Source of the DNA: Misgurnus anguillicaudatus
Taxonomy: Eukaryota > Chordata > Actinopteri > Cypriniformes > Cobitidae
DNA length: 64,000 nucleotides
NCBI RefSeq assembly: GCF_027580225.2
Contig: NC_073341.2
Span: forward strand, 13,384,501-13,448,500
Direction: 5' to 3'
Shown: piece after piece, positions 22,372 to 32,880 of the stretch
How the letters are laid out: each line of letters begins with the position of its first letter
Numbering within the stretch: the stretch's first letter is position 1
Notes under the pieces: model-generated
What the model saw: only the letters and a program-made list of their open reading frames with translations
Databases searched by the model: none
Told to the model about the DNA's origin: nothing
Translations under genes and position numbers: made by a program

Positions 22372-22777
22372 TTTTAAAATATTGTAAAATAAAAACATTT
22401 ACTTGTAGTGAAATGTTACAATAAACAAAACATTTTAAACCCATTGTTCCTGACTGAAAAATATGCATTACATCTTTTTTAAAAGACTAAAAAATTAATT
22501 TTAGGAGCACGATTTGCTATGGACCATAAGTCAAATTGTCTAAGTTACGCAAGCGACTGCCAAATAGATAAACAATTGTGAATATGCTGTAAATGTTACA
22601 CAACCACATGCTCAATTAAACTTATATGACATAATGTTCATGCAGCTCTATGTGACAAATGATCAATTTGTGTAGGTGAATACAAAAATATAAAAATATC
22701 ATTCTGTTTGCCACACACATGATTAATCTAGATGGTCTTTGTGTTTTATAAAGCTTTACAAACAATTAAATCCATTG

Positions 22778-22938
22778 TGTCCCTGTGGCTCAAAGCATTT
22801 TAGTAAAGCACTGCATTAACAATGCAATGGTTACAGGTTCAAATCCCATGGAACACACACACACACAAAAAATACAAAAGCTTGAAAGTTGCTTTGGATG
22901 AAAGTGTCTGCCAAATGCATGAATGTAAATGCAATGTA
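22778..22938 (+). mobile_element. tRNA-derived SINE
   Basis: The head TCCCTGTGGCTCAAAGCATT with a B-box-like GGTTCAAATCCC is followed by a CA-rich linker and a 3' tail GTTGCTTTGGATGAAAGTGT / CTGCCAAATGCATGAATGTA. This is the standard layout of a very common fish SINE. The A box is decayed, so it is not a functional tRNA gene. Confidence 0.8.
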
Positions 22939-23770
22939 AATTTAAATTACAGATTTCATTTTAAAATCCAATTTAAACCTCACCATAGTTGCCTTTTCTA
23001 GAAAATATATACGGTTTTCTCAATCTTTATTGATTTTGAGGGAGTATACTTCATAGGTGCTTACAGCAACCCAGACCCGTATTCCGAGCCAATCCGGTTC
23101 AAGCCTGTATGATAGCATTAGCCCTCTTGCTAAAGCTAAAGCCTCCCCTCCCTGAGCCACACATAAGAGGCTTTTCACATTCAAATGCAACAGCAGAATC
23201 AGGGAGGGGGTTAGCGGGAGGAGAAGGAGGGTTGTGCTGGACTTTGTCATGTAGAGGTGAGGACGGGTGGGTGTAGTCGAGTATGAAGTCGGAGGAGGTT
23301 CAAGTTTCGGCTGCAGCTGTCACGGCACGGCTGGGTTTGACCCTTGGGCTACCGATGACACATAAGCTAAATGCATTTAATTATCTGCAGGCGCGCTGGA
23401 GATTTTCTGACGCTCAGGAATCACAATGACACAGTTGGGACTTTTGTCTCTAAATGGCTTCTCTTGTCGGTCAAATCCAAACATGTTTAAAAATATAAGC
23501 TACTTCCAAACATCCAATATTGACATGGGGAGTGACCTCAGACAAATAGATGACCATTTTAGCCTGATCATTGTGAATGTGTTTAATAAAGGTGAATAAT
23601 CTTATTGCTTATACCCATTCAGCCTTTCAAAAATTTGTCATAGTTTGCAAAATTTTTGGCACAAAAGGGAAATAAAAATAGCCAAGATTTTTATAATCTC
23701 TTTCACTGGCATATGGAGATATTTATTTTACAGTAGTAACAAACTACTGTATTTTGGTGTAAGCCATGAT
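22939..23770. other. Intronic segment including a candidate conserved element
   Basis: 23050-23450 is GC-rich and repeat-free. It includes a TTTGACCCTTGG nuclear-receptor-type half-site and ATGCATTTAATTATCTGC with a TAATTA homeodomain core. No coding exon is supported. Confidence 0.35.
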
Positions 23771-24688
23771 TGGGTGATTCTCACGAAACCATTGAAACAC
23801 CACGGCACTAATGATTTTAGCTTTAAAATGTGTAATATAGTAACATTAAAAAGCATCAGAATTAACACAATACTGTGTTCTACCTTGCATAATGTGTGAT
23901 TTCAACATAAGAATTTATAATTGGAAATTTTATCTCATTTTCTGCTGAAATTCTCATTACCGCAATGTGTCCGGCTGTGTTTGAACATGCGTTATGTTGT
24001 AATTTAATCAAATTAACACAAAAATATTAAGAAAAAAAATAAATGGATGTTTTGCTAGACTACTTTAGATGACAGAAAAAATATTTAATGAATATTCATG
24101 TATAATAATAATAATGAAGAAAAATTAGGAAAATTATTTGTCCATGCCTGATGTTCTCATCCTCCGCAACACTTTTTGAGAACAGTTTAAGCACACATAC
24201 AGAATTTTAATGAAGTTTGATTTTGAGTGACCAAGCACATGGACCAGTTCAAGATGGCTACCAGGTAAGATCATTTTTTACAGTTAATTTGAAATATTGT
24301 CTTGTCAGAATGCTTACACGACATTTTGATTATCATTACCGCAACAGATGCTTATTAAATGTTAATTTAATTAATAGAAGCATAATACTTTGATTTTAAA
24401 TGCATGTGCAGAATCTCCAAATTATGTTCTTTCAGGTTTGTCATGTCATTTTGAAAATATGTCAGTGTTGATGTTTTCTGACTGTTGCGGTAATGAGATT
24501 TTTTAGGACTCATTTTTTTAAATTATGTTACAAAAAGTGTTAAATGATGAGTAAAAGTTTTTAAATTAATGTTCCCATTTACTCCAGACTTTGTTTTTCA
24601 ATGTCTGGTGGGAAAAAAAGTAAATTTAAGCAATTTTTACATTTTCATGCTTGACATTTTTAAAACCAAGTTTTCGTGAGAATCACCT
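23771..24688 (+). mobile_element. TGGGTGATTCTCRCGAAA element, copy 2
   Basis: Ends TGGGTGATTCTCACGAAACC and TTTTCGTGAGAATCACCTG. It carries TCATTACCGCAA near 23952 and 24334, the inverse TTGCGGTAATGAG near 24484, and a central AAGATGGCTACCAGGTAAG (about 24251-24269), as in copy 1. About 917 bp, no transposase. Confidence 0.85.
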
Positions 24689-26496
24689 GATTACTGTAAT
24701 AAATAAGTGAAGGTAGGAACAGTGTTGTAAAAGCAAGCACTCTGTTGTTGGCAATAATAACAAAAACGTGCCTCGTGTGAAGGGTAAAATAAAGGAACTA
24801 ATATTACAGCACAACAAATGTTTTCACAACACGAAACCTTGCGATTCCACAGGCAGTGTGTCATTTCCCAGATTACCATGCAGTAATACCTCCTGACAGA
24901 GTCTTCACCATATGCTCAGACACAACCTGACCTAAAAACACTGTTAGGGAATTACAACACTAGCATTAGCATTTCCACATCAACAGGCTTAAAATGCAAT
25001 AATTTTATCTTCTGGATAAGAACATTCAAGGGCAAAAAGTTTACTAAGGTGCATTACTATCGCAATCTTATTTCTTTTAAAAATCTGCATATAACTAGTT
25101 GCCTGAGTTTGAAACAAAACTTAATAAAATTGCCACAAAACATTTCCCAAAGACCTTTTTCAGATGCAATTCCTGCAACATAACAGTATTAGGGAAACCA
25201 CACTGAGCTTTAAACCTTGGCATACAGTTTTTCCCAGCATGAGGTATTGGGGCTAAACTGAATTTAATTAAACCAAGACTATGCAAACTAAGCACAGTGT
25301 TCAACAAACAATGCTTGAGATAAGCAATGACATGGCAAAATTGGAAGAATAGTTATAGAAAGTTTAAAATAACACAAGTCGTACTATTGAAATTAATGAA
25401 AAAATATAAAATCAGAGTTTTCAATAACACATTTTGATAGTGAATATGTGTTAAAATTATAGGCAGATGTTCTACTGATCAAACTGTTCAGGTTTATATA
25501 CAAGTTATTTAAAAGTTAGGAAATGTTCTGTCTTCTCTTTTAAAACCACCTACTTGTTTAAAACATCAAATAAAATGATTACAGTCGAAAATCTTTTGTA
25601 AGTTGCTCTGGATAAAACCGTCTGCGAAATAAAGAAATGTAAATGAAATACTCCTCCTTATTGTGCTCTTTATGTTAAAATCTATATTTATATATAATTT
25701 ATATTAAAGGTTTTTTTCTCATGAAGCATGAGAAAGCATGAAGTTGACCAATAAAATGAGTTATTTTGACTACAGGGGTCAGCCCTAAGGGATCCGCACC
25801 TGAAGCACCATTATAATGGGATTTTAAGTTATGTGTTAAGGAAAACAAAGATCATACAAAGGCAGTCCTTACAATTCCAGCCAAACATCGCAGTCTTCTT
25901 ATGTCTGTTTTACAAATACTAAATTTGCAGTGTGTATGCGCTGTGTATTTTTAAGAGCATTCACACTGCACGTGGATGTGGTATGTCTAGTCCTTTGCAG
26001 ATGCTGTGCAGTCTATTTTTGCCGTATAGCAAGCGGACTTTAAAGAGGTGTTATACTGCATCCATTAGAAATTTTATAGACAAGTCATGAAATTTTTTTA
26101 TTTAAATTGAATAAAATGTTATGCAAAAAACAGAGCAGGACCAGTAAGAGTTAAATACACTAAAAAATATTGACAGTTCTTTTAAATGGTGATAAGAATT
26201 AAATTACCTGTTGTATTTTTACAAAAAAATATTTTCAAAATTCACTTTTACAACCTTGGGCCAAAAGGACTGTAAAGTTAAATTTCATTTTGTATGTACA
26301 TGTAAATAATGTGACAATTTAAAACTAAAAACTTTTTATGCGTTTTGGCTGTTTGTCGCAAAACGCAAACTTCTGAAAGGAGCTTCACCAAAAATGACAA
26401 CGTTTTCATTTCCGAGTAAATGCCAAAAATTCAAACCTCTGAAAACGTTAACGTCATGTGCATGCGTATAACTTGACAACCAAAACAACGAAGGTC
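24689..26496. other. AT-rich intronic stretch
   Basis: A short SINE-like 3' tail lies at 25597-25645 (GTTGCTCTGGATAAAACCG, GAAATGTAAATG). Otherwise I see no structured feature. Confidence 0.5.
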
Positions 26497-26646
26497 CAGT
26501 GGTTCCCAAATCCTCGGCCCCCCTCCCAGGACATCTTTTAGATGTCTCCTTATATGAAACACCTGATTCCACTCATCAGGCTACATAAGGAGACATCTAA
26601 AACATGCTGGGAGGGGGGTCCTGAGGACTGGATTTGGGAACCACTG
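26497..26646. mobile_element. 150-bp near-palindromic hAT-type MITE
   Basis: CAGTGGTTCCCAAATCC ... GGATTTGGGAACCACTG, with the next block (AGGACATCTTTTAGATGTCT / AGACATCTAAAACATGCTGG) continuing the inversion almost to the centre. The CAGTGGTTCCC end is typical of hAT elements. I could not confirm a target duplication. Confidence 0.8.
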
Positions 26647-26744
26647 GTCTATAGGACTGTACTTGTACTACTCAAAATACTAAGTTTATTAACGCTTACA
26701 AAATTGTGCGGCTTTATTAGTCCAGTGTCACTTGTAGTAATCAG

Positions 26745-27340
26745 AGGTGTAAAGATGTTTGACAGCAACTTATCCTTCGATAGTAATATCGGCAACGTCT
26801 GCCGCACAGCATTCTTCTATCTTAGAAATATCTCAAAAATATACTGTCTACACCTGATGCAGAGAAGCTTATCCACGCTTTTATGACACCTCTGATCTAC
26901 TGGCCGTCCTTCAACGTGATGCCCAGCTGATGCCTGACCAACGATCACCAGCAGAACCCGCTTTATCTCCGCTTAATCTCTCTATCCGTATATATGTGTG
27001 TGTGTGTGTGTGTGTGAGATATACTAAGGGTTTTTTCCTCCTAGGACCTTTTTTTATTTCCCCGGCTAAATTCTCCTAGGGGGTTTTTCAACCCGGGGAG
27101 GCAGCCTTCTTGGGCTTAACTTAGCACCATCTTCTATACGTTACATTAGTAATACGCTTGCTTATAATGTTGATTCATAGCCGCAGCAAATTTAGCTGCT
27201 TGTGCTATCGTGTATTATGTTGTGCTATCTGTCGTTTTTCTGTGCTTTTCACTGCTCCTATTAATGTAAAGCTGCTTTGAAACAATTAACTATTATGAAA
27301 AGCGCTATATAAATAAAATTTAATTTAATTGAATTGAATA
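26745..27340 (+). pseudogene. Non-LTR retrotransposon 3' fragment (reverse transcriptase C-terminus and tail)
   Basis: The plus-strand frame from about 26745 reads G-V-x-F-D-S-N-L-S-F-D-S-N-I-G-N-V-C-R-T-A-F-F-Y-L. This is the conserved post-catalytic region of L2/CR1-type non-LTR reverse transcriptases (LGVxFDSNLSF... followed by the LRNISKI helix). The frame breaks near 26885. The 3' untranslated part includes a GT microsatellite, AGGGTTTTTTCCTCCTAGG, CTATTAATGTAAAGCTGC, GAAAAGCGCTATATAAATAA and a terminal AATTT/GAATTG repeat. It is 5' truncated, as usual for LINE copies, and not functional. The clade (L2, CR1 or Rex-like) is not resolved by eye. Confidence 0.75.
26994..27016. repeat. (TG)n microsatellite
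   Basis: About eleven TG units inside the LINE 3' untranslated part. Confidence 0.95.
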
Positions 27341-27408
27341 AAGTACTCAAGTATTTTTACTTTATTTAAAAGCATTTTTCAAATATCTGTACTTTATCCA
27401 AGGGTTAT

Positions 27409-27588
27409 TTTCGTTGTCGGAAGAGTGCATGCGTACTATACACGCACCACCGGATTTTTTGCGCAATGCACATGCATCAAACGTCTGTGTACACGTACAA
27501 ATCAAATAAACTATATTTTGCAAGGCTGTGCATTCGGCACTGCATGCATGTTCGCATACACATAAAAAACAGACTATACTCTACGCTT
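27409..27588 (+). mobile_element. GGCCGAAGTATAGTCC-family MITE, copy B
   Basis: Left end truncated, right end AACAGACTATACTC. Shares GCAATGCACATGC.TCAA, AAATAAACTATAT and TTTGCAAGGCTGTG with 9448-9659. It again lies directly before a TATAGACSGTTTC element. Confidence 0.65.
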
Positions 27589-27598
27589 TATGCATCGG

Positions 27599-27774
27599 TA
27601 TAGACCGTTTCCTCGGATGCACATGCTATGACGCCATTACATGTCTGGTCGGAACTTTACTTCCGGTTTCTGTTTACTTTAAAAGGACTTTGTTGTTATT
27701 TCTTCTTAGCGGAGTTGACCAGAAGTTACCCGTTTTCCACAAAAGCCGCTTGTTTTGTTGTTACTGCTGAAACA
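27599..27774 (+). mobile_element. TATAGACSGTTTC-family MITE, copy 3 (internally deleted)
   Basis: Left end TATAGACCGTTTCCTCGG; right body CTTTGTTGTTATTTCTTCTT..GCGGAGTTGACC and GCCGCTTG, ending TGCTGAAACA. The segment from the TTAA site through the AATAACAAATGTTTT block is missing compared with copies 2 and 4. Confidence 0.78.
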
Positions 27775-29131
27775 TTGTTGGGGAAAACGTTCAATTTCTT
27801 ACTACATCATTGTCGTGTAAATGTAATCTAACACACTTCTTATATATGACTCATCAAAATATAATAATTTATTAATTACAACACTATACAAGTTTATGAA
27901 TAAAGTATACAACTCTAGTGTATGTTTTGGTGCATTTCTGTGGTTTAGCATAATAGTCTACAAAAGAGGCTCTTGGTTTATGGACTGACATCTAATGGAG
28001 GCTACAAATAACCACCATTTCCTGATACGCCTCCACACATGTCAAGCCATAATGTACTGATCCCCAAAGCATAAGTGGGATTTAAAAACCTAGGGGAATC
28101 ACTGTGTATATATTCAATCAATACCATTTATGGGTTAATGTTATGAAATATGATTGTGTTTGTAATAGAACCAATCAAAGCAAAGTGTTGTGTTTCAGCA
28201 ATATGACCTTGATGCATCTTTCCAAACTCCCTGGTGTATAAAGTAATACCGAATAATTTATGTTCCCCATATGAGCCGCACTGCAAAAACAAAAGCATTT
28301 TTCCGCCTTGGTCCGCAATAAAAACTCAATAATATCACTCAGTCAAGTGTTAAAAGATAGAGAGTTTTCTTTTCTCTCCTGGGTTTAAATCTAATTAGAC
28401 TTACTCAAGTAATTAATCGTATTAAAATATTAACCTTGTGAGACGCAAAGTTAACAAATGAACGAGGGTAAGAAGGCACATTTTTGTCTGTGTGCGTTTG
28501 TGTGCATTAAGCCAACATAAAAGCAAGGATTAATACAACACACACACACGCTTTAGCCCTAACAGATCTGCTCATTGAAGCTGTACAACGGTTTGACCTT
28601 GGCTTGTCATATTTAATAGGTGATCAAACTTGATGAACAGAAGATTAGCCAATGAGAGGAGACCATATGTCACCCTTGACCTTGCCGTATCCTTTCTGAC
28701 CCTTCTACTTAGCACACGCGGGATGAATGACATAATCAGCTGCTTTGACCCTGAGGTCAAAGTTGACCAAAGTATGCTGAATATGCTGACAAAAGCACTA
28801 GGATTGGGTATGAGCGCTGCATGGGTCACTGCTGGGTTATTAACATTATTACCAAACTACTGTTTGTTATGTGGTCACAATATAAACAGATACTGAATAG
28901 AAACTCAATACAATGGGATGCAGGATTACTGACAGCATGATTATGCAGTGTATTAACATGCCCAAATAATGTGTGTTAGCTAAAGGTATCAGACGGATTC
29001 AAAAAAGCAAAACTGTGACAAAGAATAATGACTGTATGAGGTTAGTGGTTTTCATAGTGCAATGTTTGACAAGACCTTTTTTCCTGGCCTGTTCGGGCCA
29101 AGTTGAGATATATTGCTTTTGTAGAAACTCA
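27775..29131. other. Mainly single-copy intronic sequence
   Basis: 28560-28800 is a repeat-free segment with a cluster of AGGTCA-type half-sites (described separately). I see no exon. Confidence 0.45.
28590..28770. promoter_or_regulatory. Cluster of nuclear-receptor half-site motifs (candidate element)
   Basis: TTTGACCTTGG (28592-28602), CCCTTGACCTTG (28672-28684), TCTGACCCTT (28695-28704) and TTTGACCCTGAGGTCAAAG, with TTGACC just after (28744-28767), lie within 180 bp. Several read as AGGTCA/AGGGTCA half-sites on the minus strand; the second resembles a degenerate direct repeat without spacer. The count is suggestive only. Confidence 0.28.
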
Positions 29132-30333
29132 TAGGGCTCTATCTTACACCCGGCGCAATGCAGCGCAATGCTCGACGCAAGGGTCATTTGCTAATTTCCA
29201 CCCTGCGCAATTATAATTTTCACGTTTAGCGCCGCGTTGTTTAAAAAGCAAATGCATTTGCGCCCCCTTTTGCCCCCATGGGGGTTCTGGTCTGAAAACG
29301 AGGTGTGTTCAGGCGCATTGTTGGCGCGTTGCTATTTTGAGGCAACTAAAATAGACTACGCCATTGACCAACAAAAACCTGCGCTAAAGTCTAAAGTCAA
29401 TGGCGCAATATTTTTTTTTTGTTATTTAAAGAGCACATTAGTAATATGCGCTTAAACGGGACGACAACGTGGGTTTGCTTAACACATACATGAATGTGCA
29501 GCAGCACAAAAACGCTTTTAAATATAAACGATTAAAGGATTGAATGTAAAAGATTATTATTGAGTCTCTTGGACATAAATGAGGACCGATTATGAGACGT
29601 TAGAAGGCACAAAGACCTGCTTCACCTGTAGCCTGGGAAGTAAATAAATGCTTTGCTTTAAACAAATGCATCTGTTTTTAAATGTTTTTTAAAATGCTAC
29701 CTCACGGATTTATTGTATATGATGACTCTGTACCTGTGGATATGGTGAGATGAGAAACATTTTTAAGTAATGCTAAAAAAATCTTGTGACGCTGTCCAAG
29801 TGCTTTATCTCCTGTTTGTTACAAATAAAGTATTTTTACAGGACAAACCTTTTCTTACATACTTGTAAATTATTTTTTGATGATATTGGATAGCCATACA
29901 TTTAAAGCAATTACAAGCCTGCTTTTTTACTTCTATGACTAAGAAAACGGGTTTTAAAGGTTTTAATCCAAAAAATAACAATTTCAATACAAGTGAAAAC
30001 AACACAATTATTTAACATTAATCTTAAACTGGAGATCTTCTTCCTCCGCTTAGTTTTTCAGTTTACAAAGTCTGTCATATAAATAGGGATTAGACATAGC
30101 GCCAGTGCAACAGGCTTTTAAAGGGGATGAGAGCTGAGACTCTCATTGGTTTATTGCACGTTATGCCCGAAATACTCCCATTACTCATTAAAAAAATTGT
30201 AGCAACCCTTTTTGACCATGCGCTCGGCGCACAAACCATTTTTCCCGTCGTTAAATTAGCAAAAGTGGATTCGGACATGCCTATTTAGACGTTGCGCTGT
30301 GCGCTTTAGACAATGCGCTTAGATTGATAAAAT
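29132..30333 (+). mobile_element. GGGCTCTATCTTACACCC long MITE
   Basis: Starts GGGCTCTATCTTACACCC with CGCAATGCAGCGCAATGC. The right part has GTGGATTCGGACATGCC and GTGCGCTTTAGACAATGCGC then TTAGAT, the expected mirror image. The terminal bases on the right are lost. About 1.2 kb, non-coding apart from chance frames. The family is recognised from memory as common in cyprinids. Confidence 0.72.
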
Positions 30334-30339
30334 AATGTT

Positions 30340-30606
30340 AAAACTGCACATAATGCATTACATTGTTATTGTAATAAAATGTTCATAGTGTAATTATTTT
30401 CTCAAAACATAAAAATCTGGAGCTCATAATGTAATAAAAATTATTACATACATTATGAGAAATGTATTACATTATAAACTCACCAAAAAATATTATCATA
30501 ACTGTAATAAGCTTTTATTACATTATGTAAAAAATATTACATTGAATAATTTGAGAAAATTGTTACATTATGAAAATTTCATTACAATAATAATGCAATA
30601 CTTATA
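30340..30606. repeat. Low-complexity cluster of ATTACATTATG motifs, left part
   Basis: Dense direct and inverted CATAATGTAAT units. The same motif type resumes at 32315-32372, so the cluster appears split by the element between. Confidence 0.6.
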
Positions 30607-30948
30607 TCATTTACTCTTAAAAAGGTGCTTAAAATGTGCTTCACAGTGATGCCATAGAAGAACCTTTTTTGGTTTTTCAAAGATCCACTTAGTCAAAATG
30701 TTCTTTAAAGAATAGTTTTTAATAAAATGTGTAATTTTTTTAATCTGAAGAACCTTTTTACCCCTTAAACAAACTCTTTGAAACAGAAGGGGTTCTTCAG
30801 ATACAAATGTGCTTAAAATGCAACCTATTCTCCAACCCTTATTACACATTACACTATTCAGGCATTTAGGGCAAATAACGTACCCATTTATTTATTATAT
30901 GATAAACACAGCATACAAAACAGTCACAACTTTTAAAAATGTACTTAA

Positions 30949-31374
30949 AGGGACAGTAAGTAAGGTTTAAAGTGTTTTATTAATCAAAATCAATGTATTT
31001 ATTCATGAATATGTCCTTGTTGGTGTCAAATGACCTCTGTCAGTGATCTGACTTTTCTTTGTAAGCTTAGAATTTCTTCTCTTTACTTACATTAAACGGG
31101 TAAGTGCAAGGAGGCTTCCATGTTGTTCCGCCAAATTGATAAACTATAATAGCAGAGAGCGACAAAAAGCACTAGCCTACCAACGCTTTTCCACAACGCG
31201 TTTTCATTCAGAACACGTGAACCTGCTGAAATGGACAATGAGATCAGTTATTACATAACGGCTACCGTAGTTGCAACACACATTTGGAAAGGCGAGGCGC
31301 TAGAGAGCACTATTCGTTTGAATGCAAAATACAATTTCACCACTAGATGGGTGTAAATCCTACTTATTGTCCCT
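30949..31374. mobile_element. AGGGACAGTAAGTAAG MITE
   Basis: Ends AGGGACAGTAAGTAAGG and CCTACTTATTGTCCCT, TTAA on both sides (30945-30948, 31375-31378). 426 bp. Confidence 0.85.
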
Positions 31375-31378
31375 TTAA

Positions 31379-32100
31379 AATATACCAAGTGCACCGAGGT
31401 CAAACGATTGATTTATTTGAAGAAAAGATGCAAAAGTGATGACAATCCACTGTAAATATCAAATCCGGTGTAGACTGATTCAAAAACTGTCGCCAGAAGA
31501 AGTGATGATACGTCATCTATGATTGTGTAAAGGTATTGGCTCTCGTGTGTCTCGTGACCGATTGCATCATTACGTTAGCTAAGAATGTGAAGCGCTATTG
31601 TCTCTTGTGACCGATTACGCCATGCTGGTTTATGTTTGAATGAGATCTGACTGTGCGTTTTGATCACCGAGTTCTTCATATAAAGTAATCGTATAGCTTC
31701 AGTTCGCAAGGTTTGCAACACAAATGGTTGATAATACCTTTATACTGTTTTATGCAATAAATACCTGACTGTATACTTTTACTTATGTGTTGTGTTTCAT
31801 ATTGAGAAGTGGTTGGGTTTAGGGTAAGGGTGAGGATGGGGTTCGATGCTCCAAATTATCTTTAAAACTATACATTTTTATGAAACTGTTTCTATATTTA
31901 CAAATTCATAAAATTAATTGTGTCTAATCCGATGTATAAGGCAAAAACCTTAAAACGTAACAACAGGTTGTATAAGCTACTACTGCTAGAGGACACTAAT
32001 CCGTTAAAATGTCACTTTACGTCATAATGAGGTGCTTGCACAAACAACCTATGAGGTTGCTATTTTTGAAGGACAATCTCGGCGGGGTAGTGTAAATTAA
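31379..32100. other. Unassigned sequence inside the ACTCTTAAAAA element
   Basis: No TIRs or coding potential seen. Contains a CTCGTG.CCGATT direct repeat (31552-31564 and 31604-31616). Confidence 0.35.
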
Positions 32101-32402
32101 ATGTAAATATCTTTCTTACAGCAAAATATGTCAAAGTGATGCATTTCTGCAGAAAACAGACATTCTAAGCTTTCAAACAGTATCACATATGAGGTTCTAG
32201 GTCCATGACAGACCTTAAAAAAATTAAAGGAATATTTCAATGGGTTTAAAAACCATTTAGAGAGAAAAGGTTTTTCTATGGCATCGTAAAGCACATTAAA
32301 TTTTATTTAAGAGTGTTATGTGCAGTTTTTAAATTATGTGCAGTTATTACATTATGAGTTGCTACACCTTTTATTAATCTTCCTGGCATATTTCAACAAG
32401 GC

Positions 32403-32630
32403 CACACCCTAAAAAAATCCAGCGTTGTTTTAATACATGGTTGGGTAAAATATGGACAAGCCCAAGCGTTGGTTTAAATAAACCTATAGATATTTGACCC
32501 AACCGTGGGTTACTAAATTGACCGAGATTTAATTTAATCCAGTTGAGTTTGCTATATTTGATCCAACCATGAGTTGAAACAACCCAGCATTGTTTAAAGT
32601 CCAGGTATACACTCTTAAAAATAAAGGCTC
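32403..32630. mobile_element. AACCCA/TGGGTT-rich MITE, copy 1
   Basis: Starts ACCCTAAAAAAATCCAGCG and ends near ACACTCTTAAAAATAAAG; interior of inverted TGGGTTDAA/TTDAACCCA units and AAATATGGACAA. Family members at 44572, 45497 and 51664. Confidence 0.62.
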
Positions 32631-32765
32631 TAGAGAAAGAACCCATTTTTGGTTTTCCAAATCTAATTGTTTCTTGTTTGTTTATGTTAATTTATTGTGG
32701 TTCAACAAATGTTAACATTAATAAACACTGTAGAAGCATAGTTAATTATAAGCTCACTTCAGCTT

Positions 32766-32880
32766 TGACAAAGGTAACATTTGCATTTGTTTATTCAGTA
32801 GATAAATTCAGTGGATTACAAAGTATACATTATATGTGTGTTCCCTGGGATGAACCCATGACTGCAATGCTCTAAAAATA
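32766..32880 (-). mobile_element. tRNA-derived SINE fragment, reversed
   Basis: On the minus strand: GCATTGCAGTCATGGGTTCA then TCCCAGGGAACACACATAT. This is the B-box region and linker of the same SINE family as 22778-22938. Confidence 0.62.

Larger units (their letters stand above)
30613..32314. mobile_element. ACTCTTAAAAA MITE (GGTTCTT type), enlarged by nested DNA
   Basis: Left ACTCTTAAAAAGGTGCTT with GATGCCATAGAAGAACC; right GGTTTTTCTATGGCATCG ... TTATTTAAGAGT, inverted. The middle holds the MITE 30949-31374 and further sequence of unknown origin. Confidence 0.65.

Noticed and set aside
22778..22850. Functional tRNA gene
   Set aside because: Only the B box is good; the A box is damaged and the sequence continues into a standard SINE tail.
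28672..28684. A true DR0 binding site for NR6A1
   Set aside because: The second half-site has three mismatches to AGGTCA; only a degenerate resemblance.
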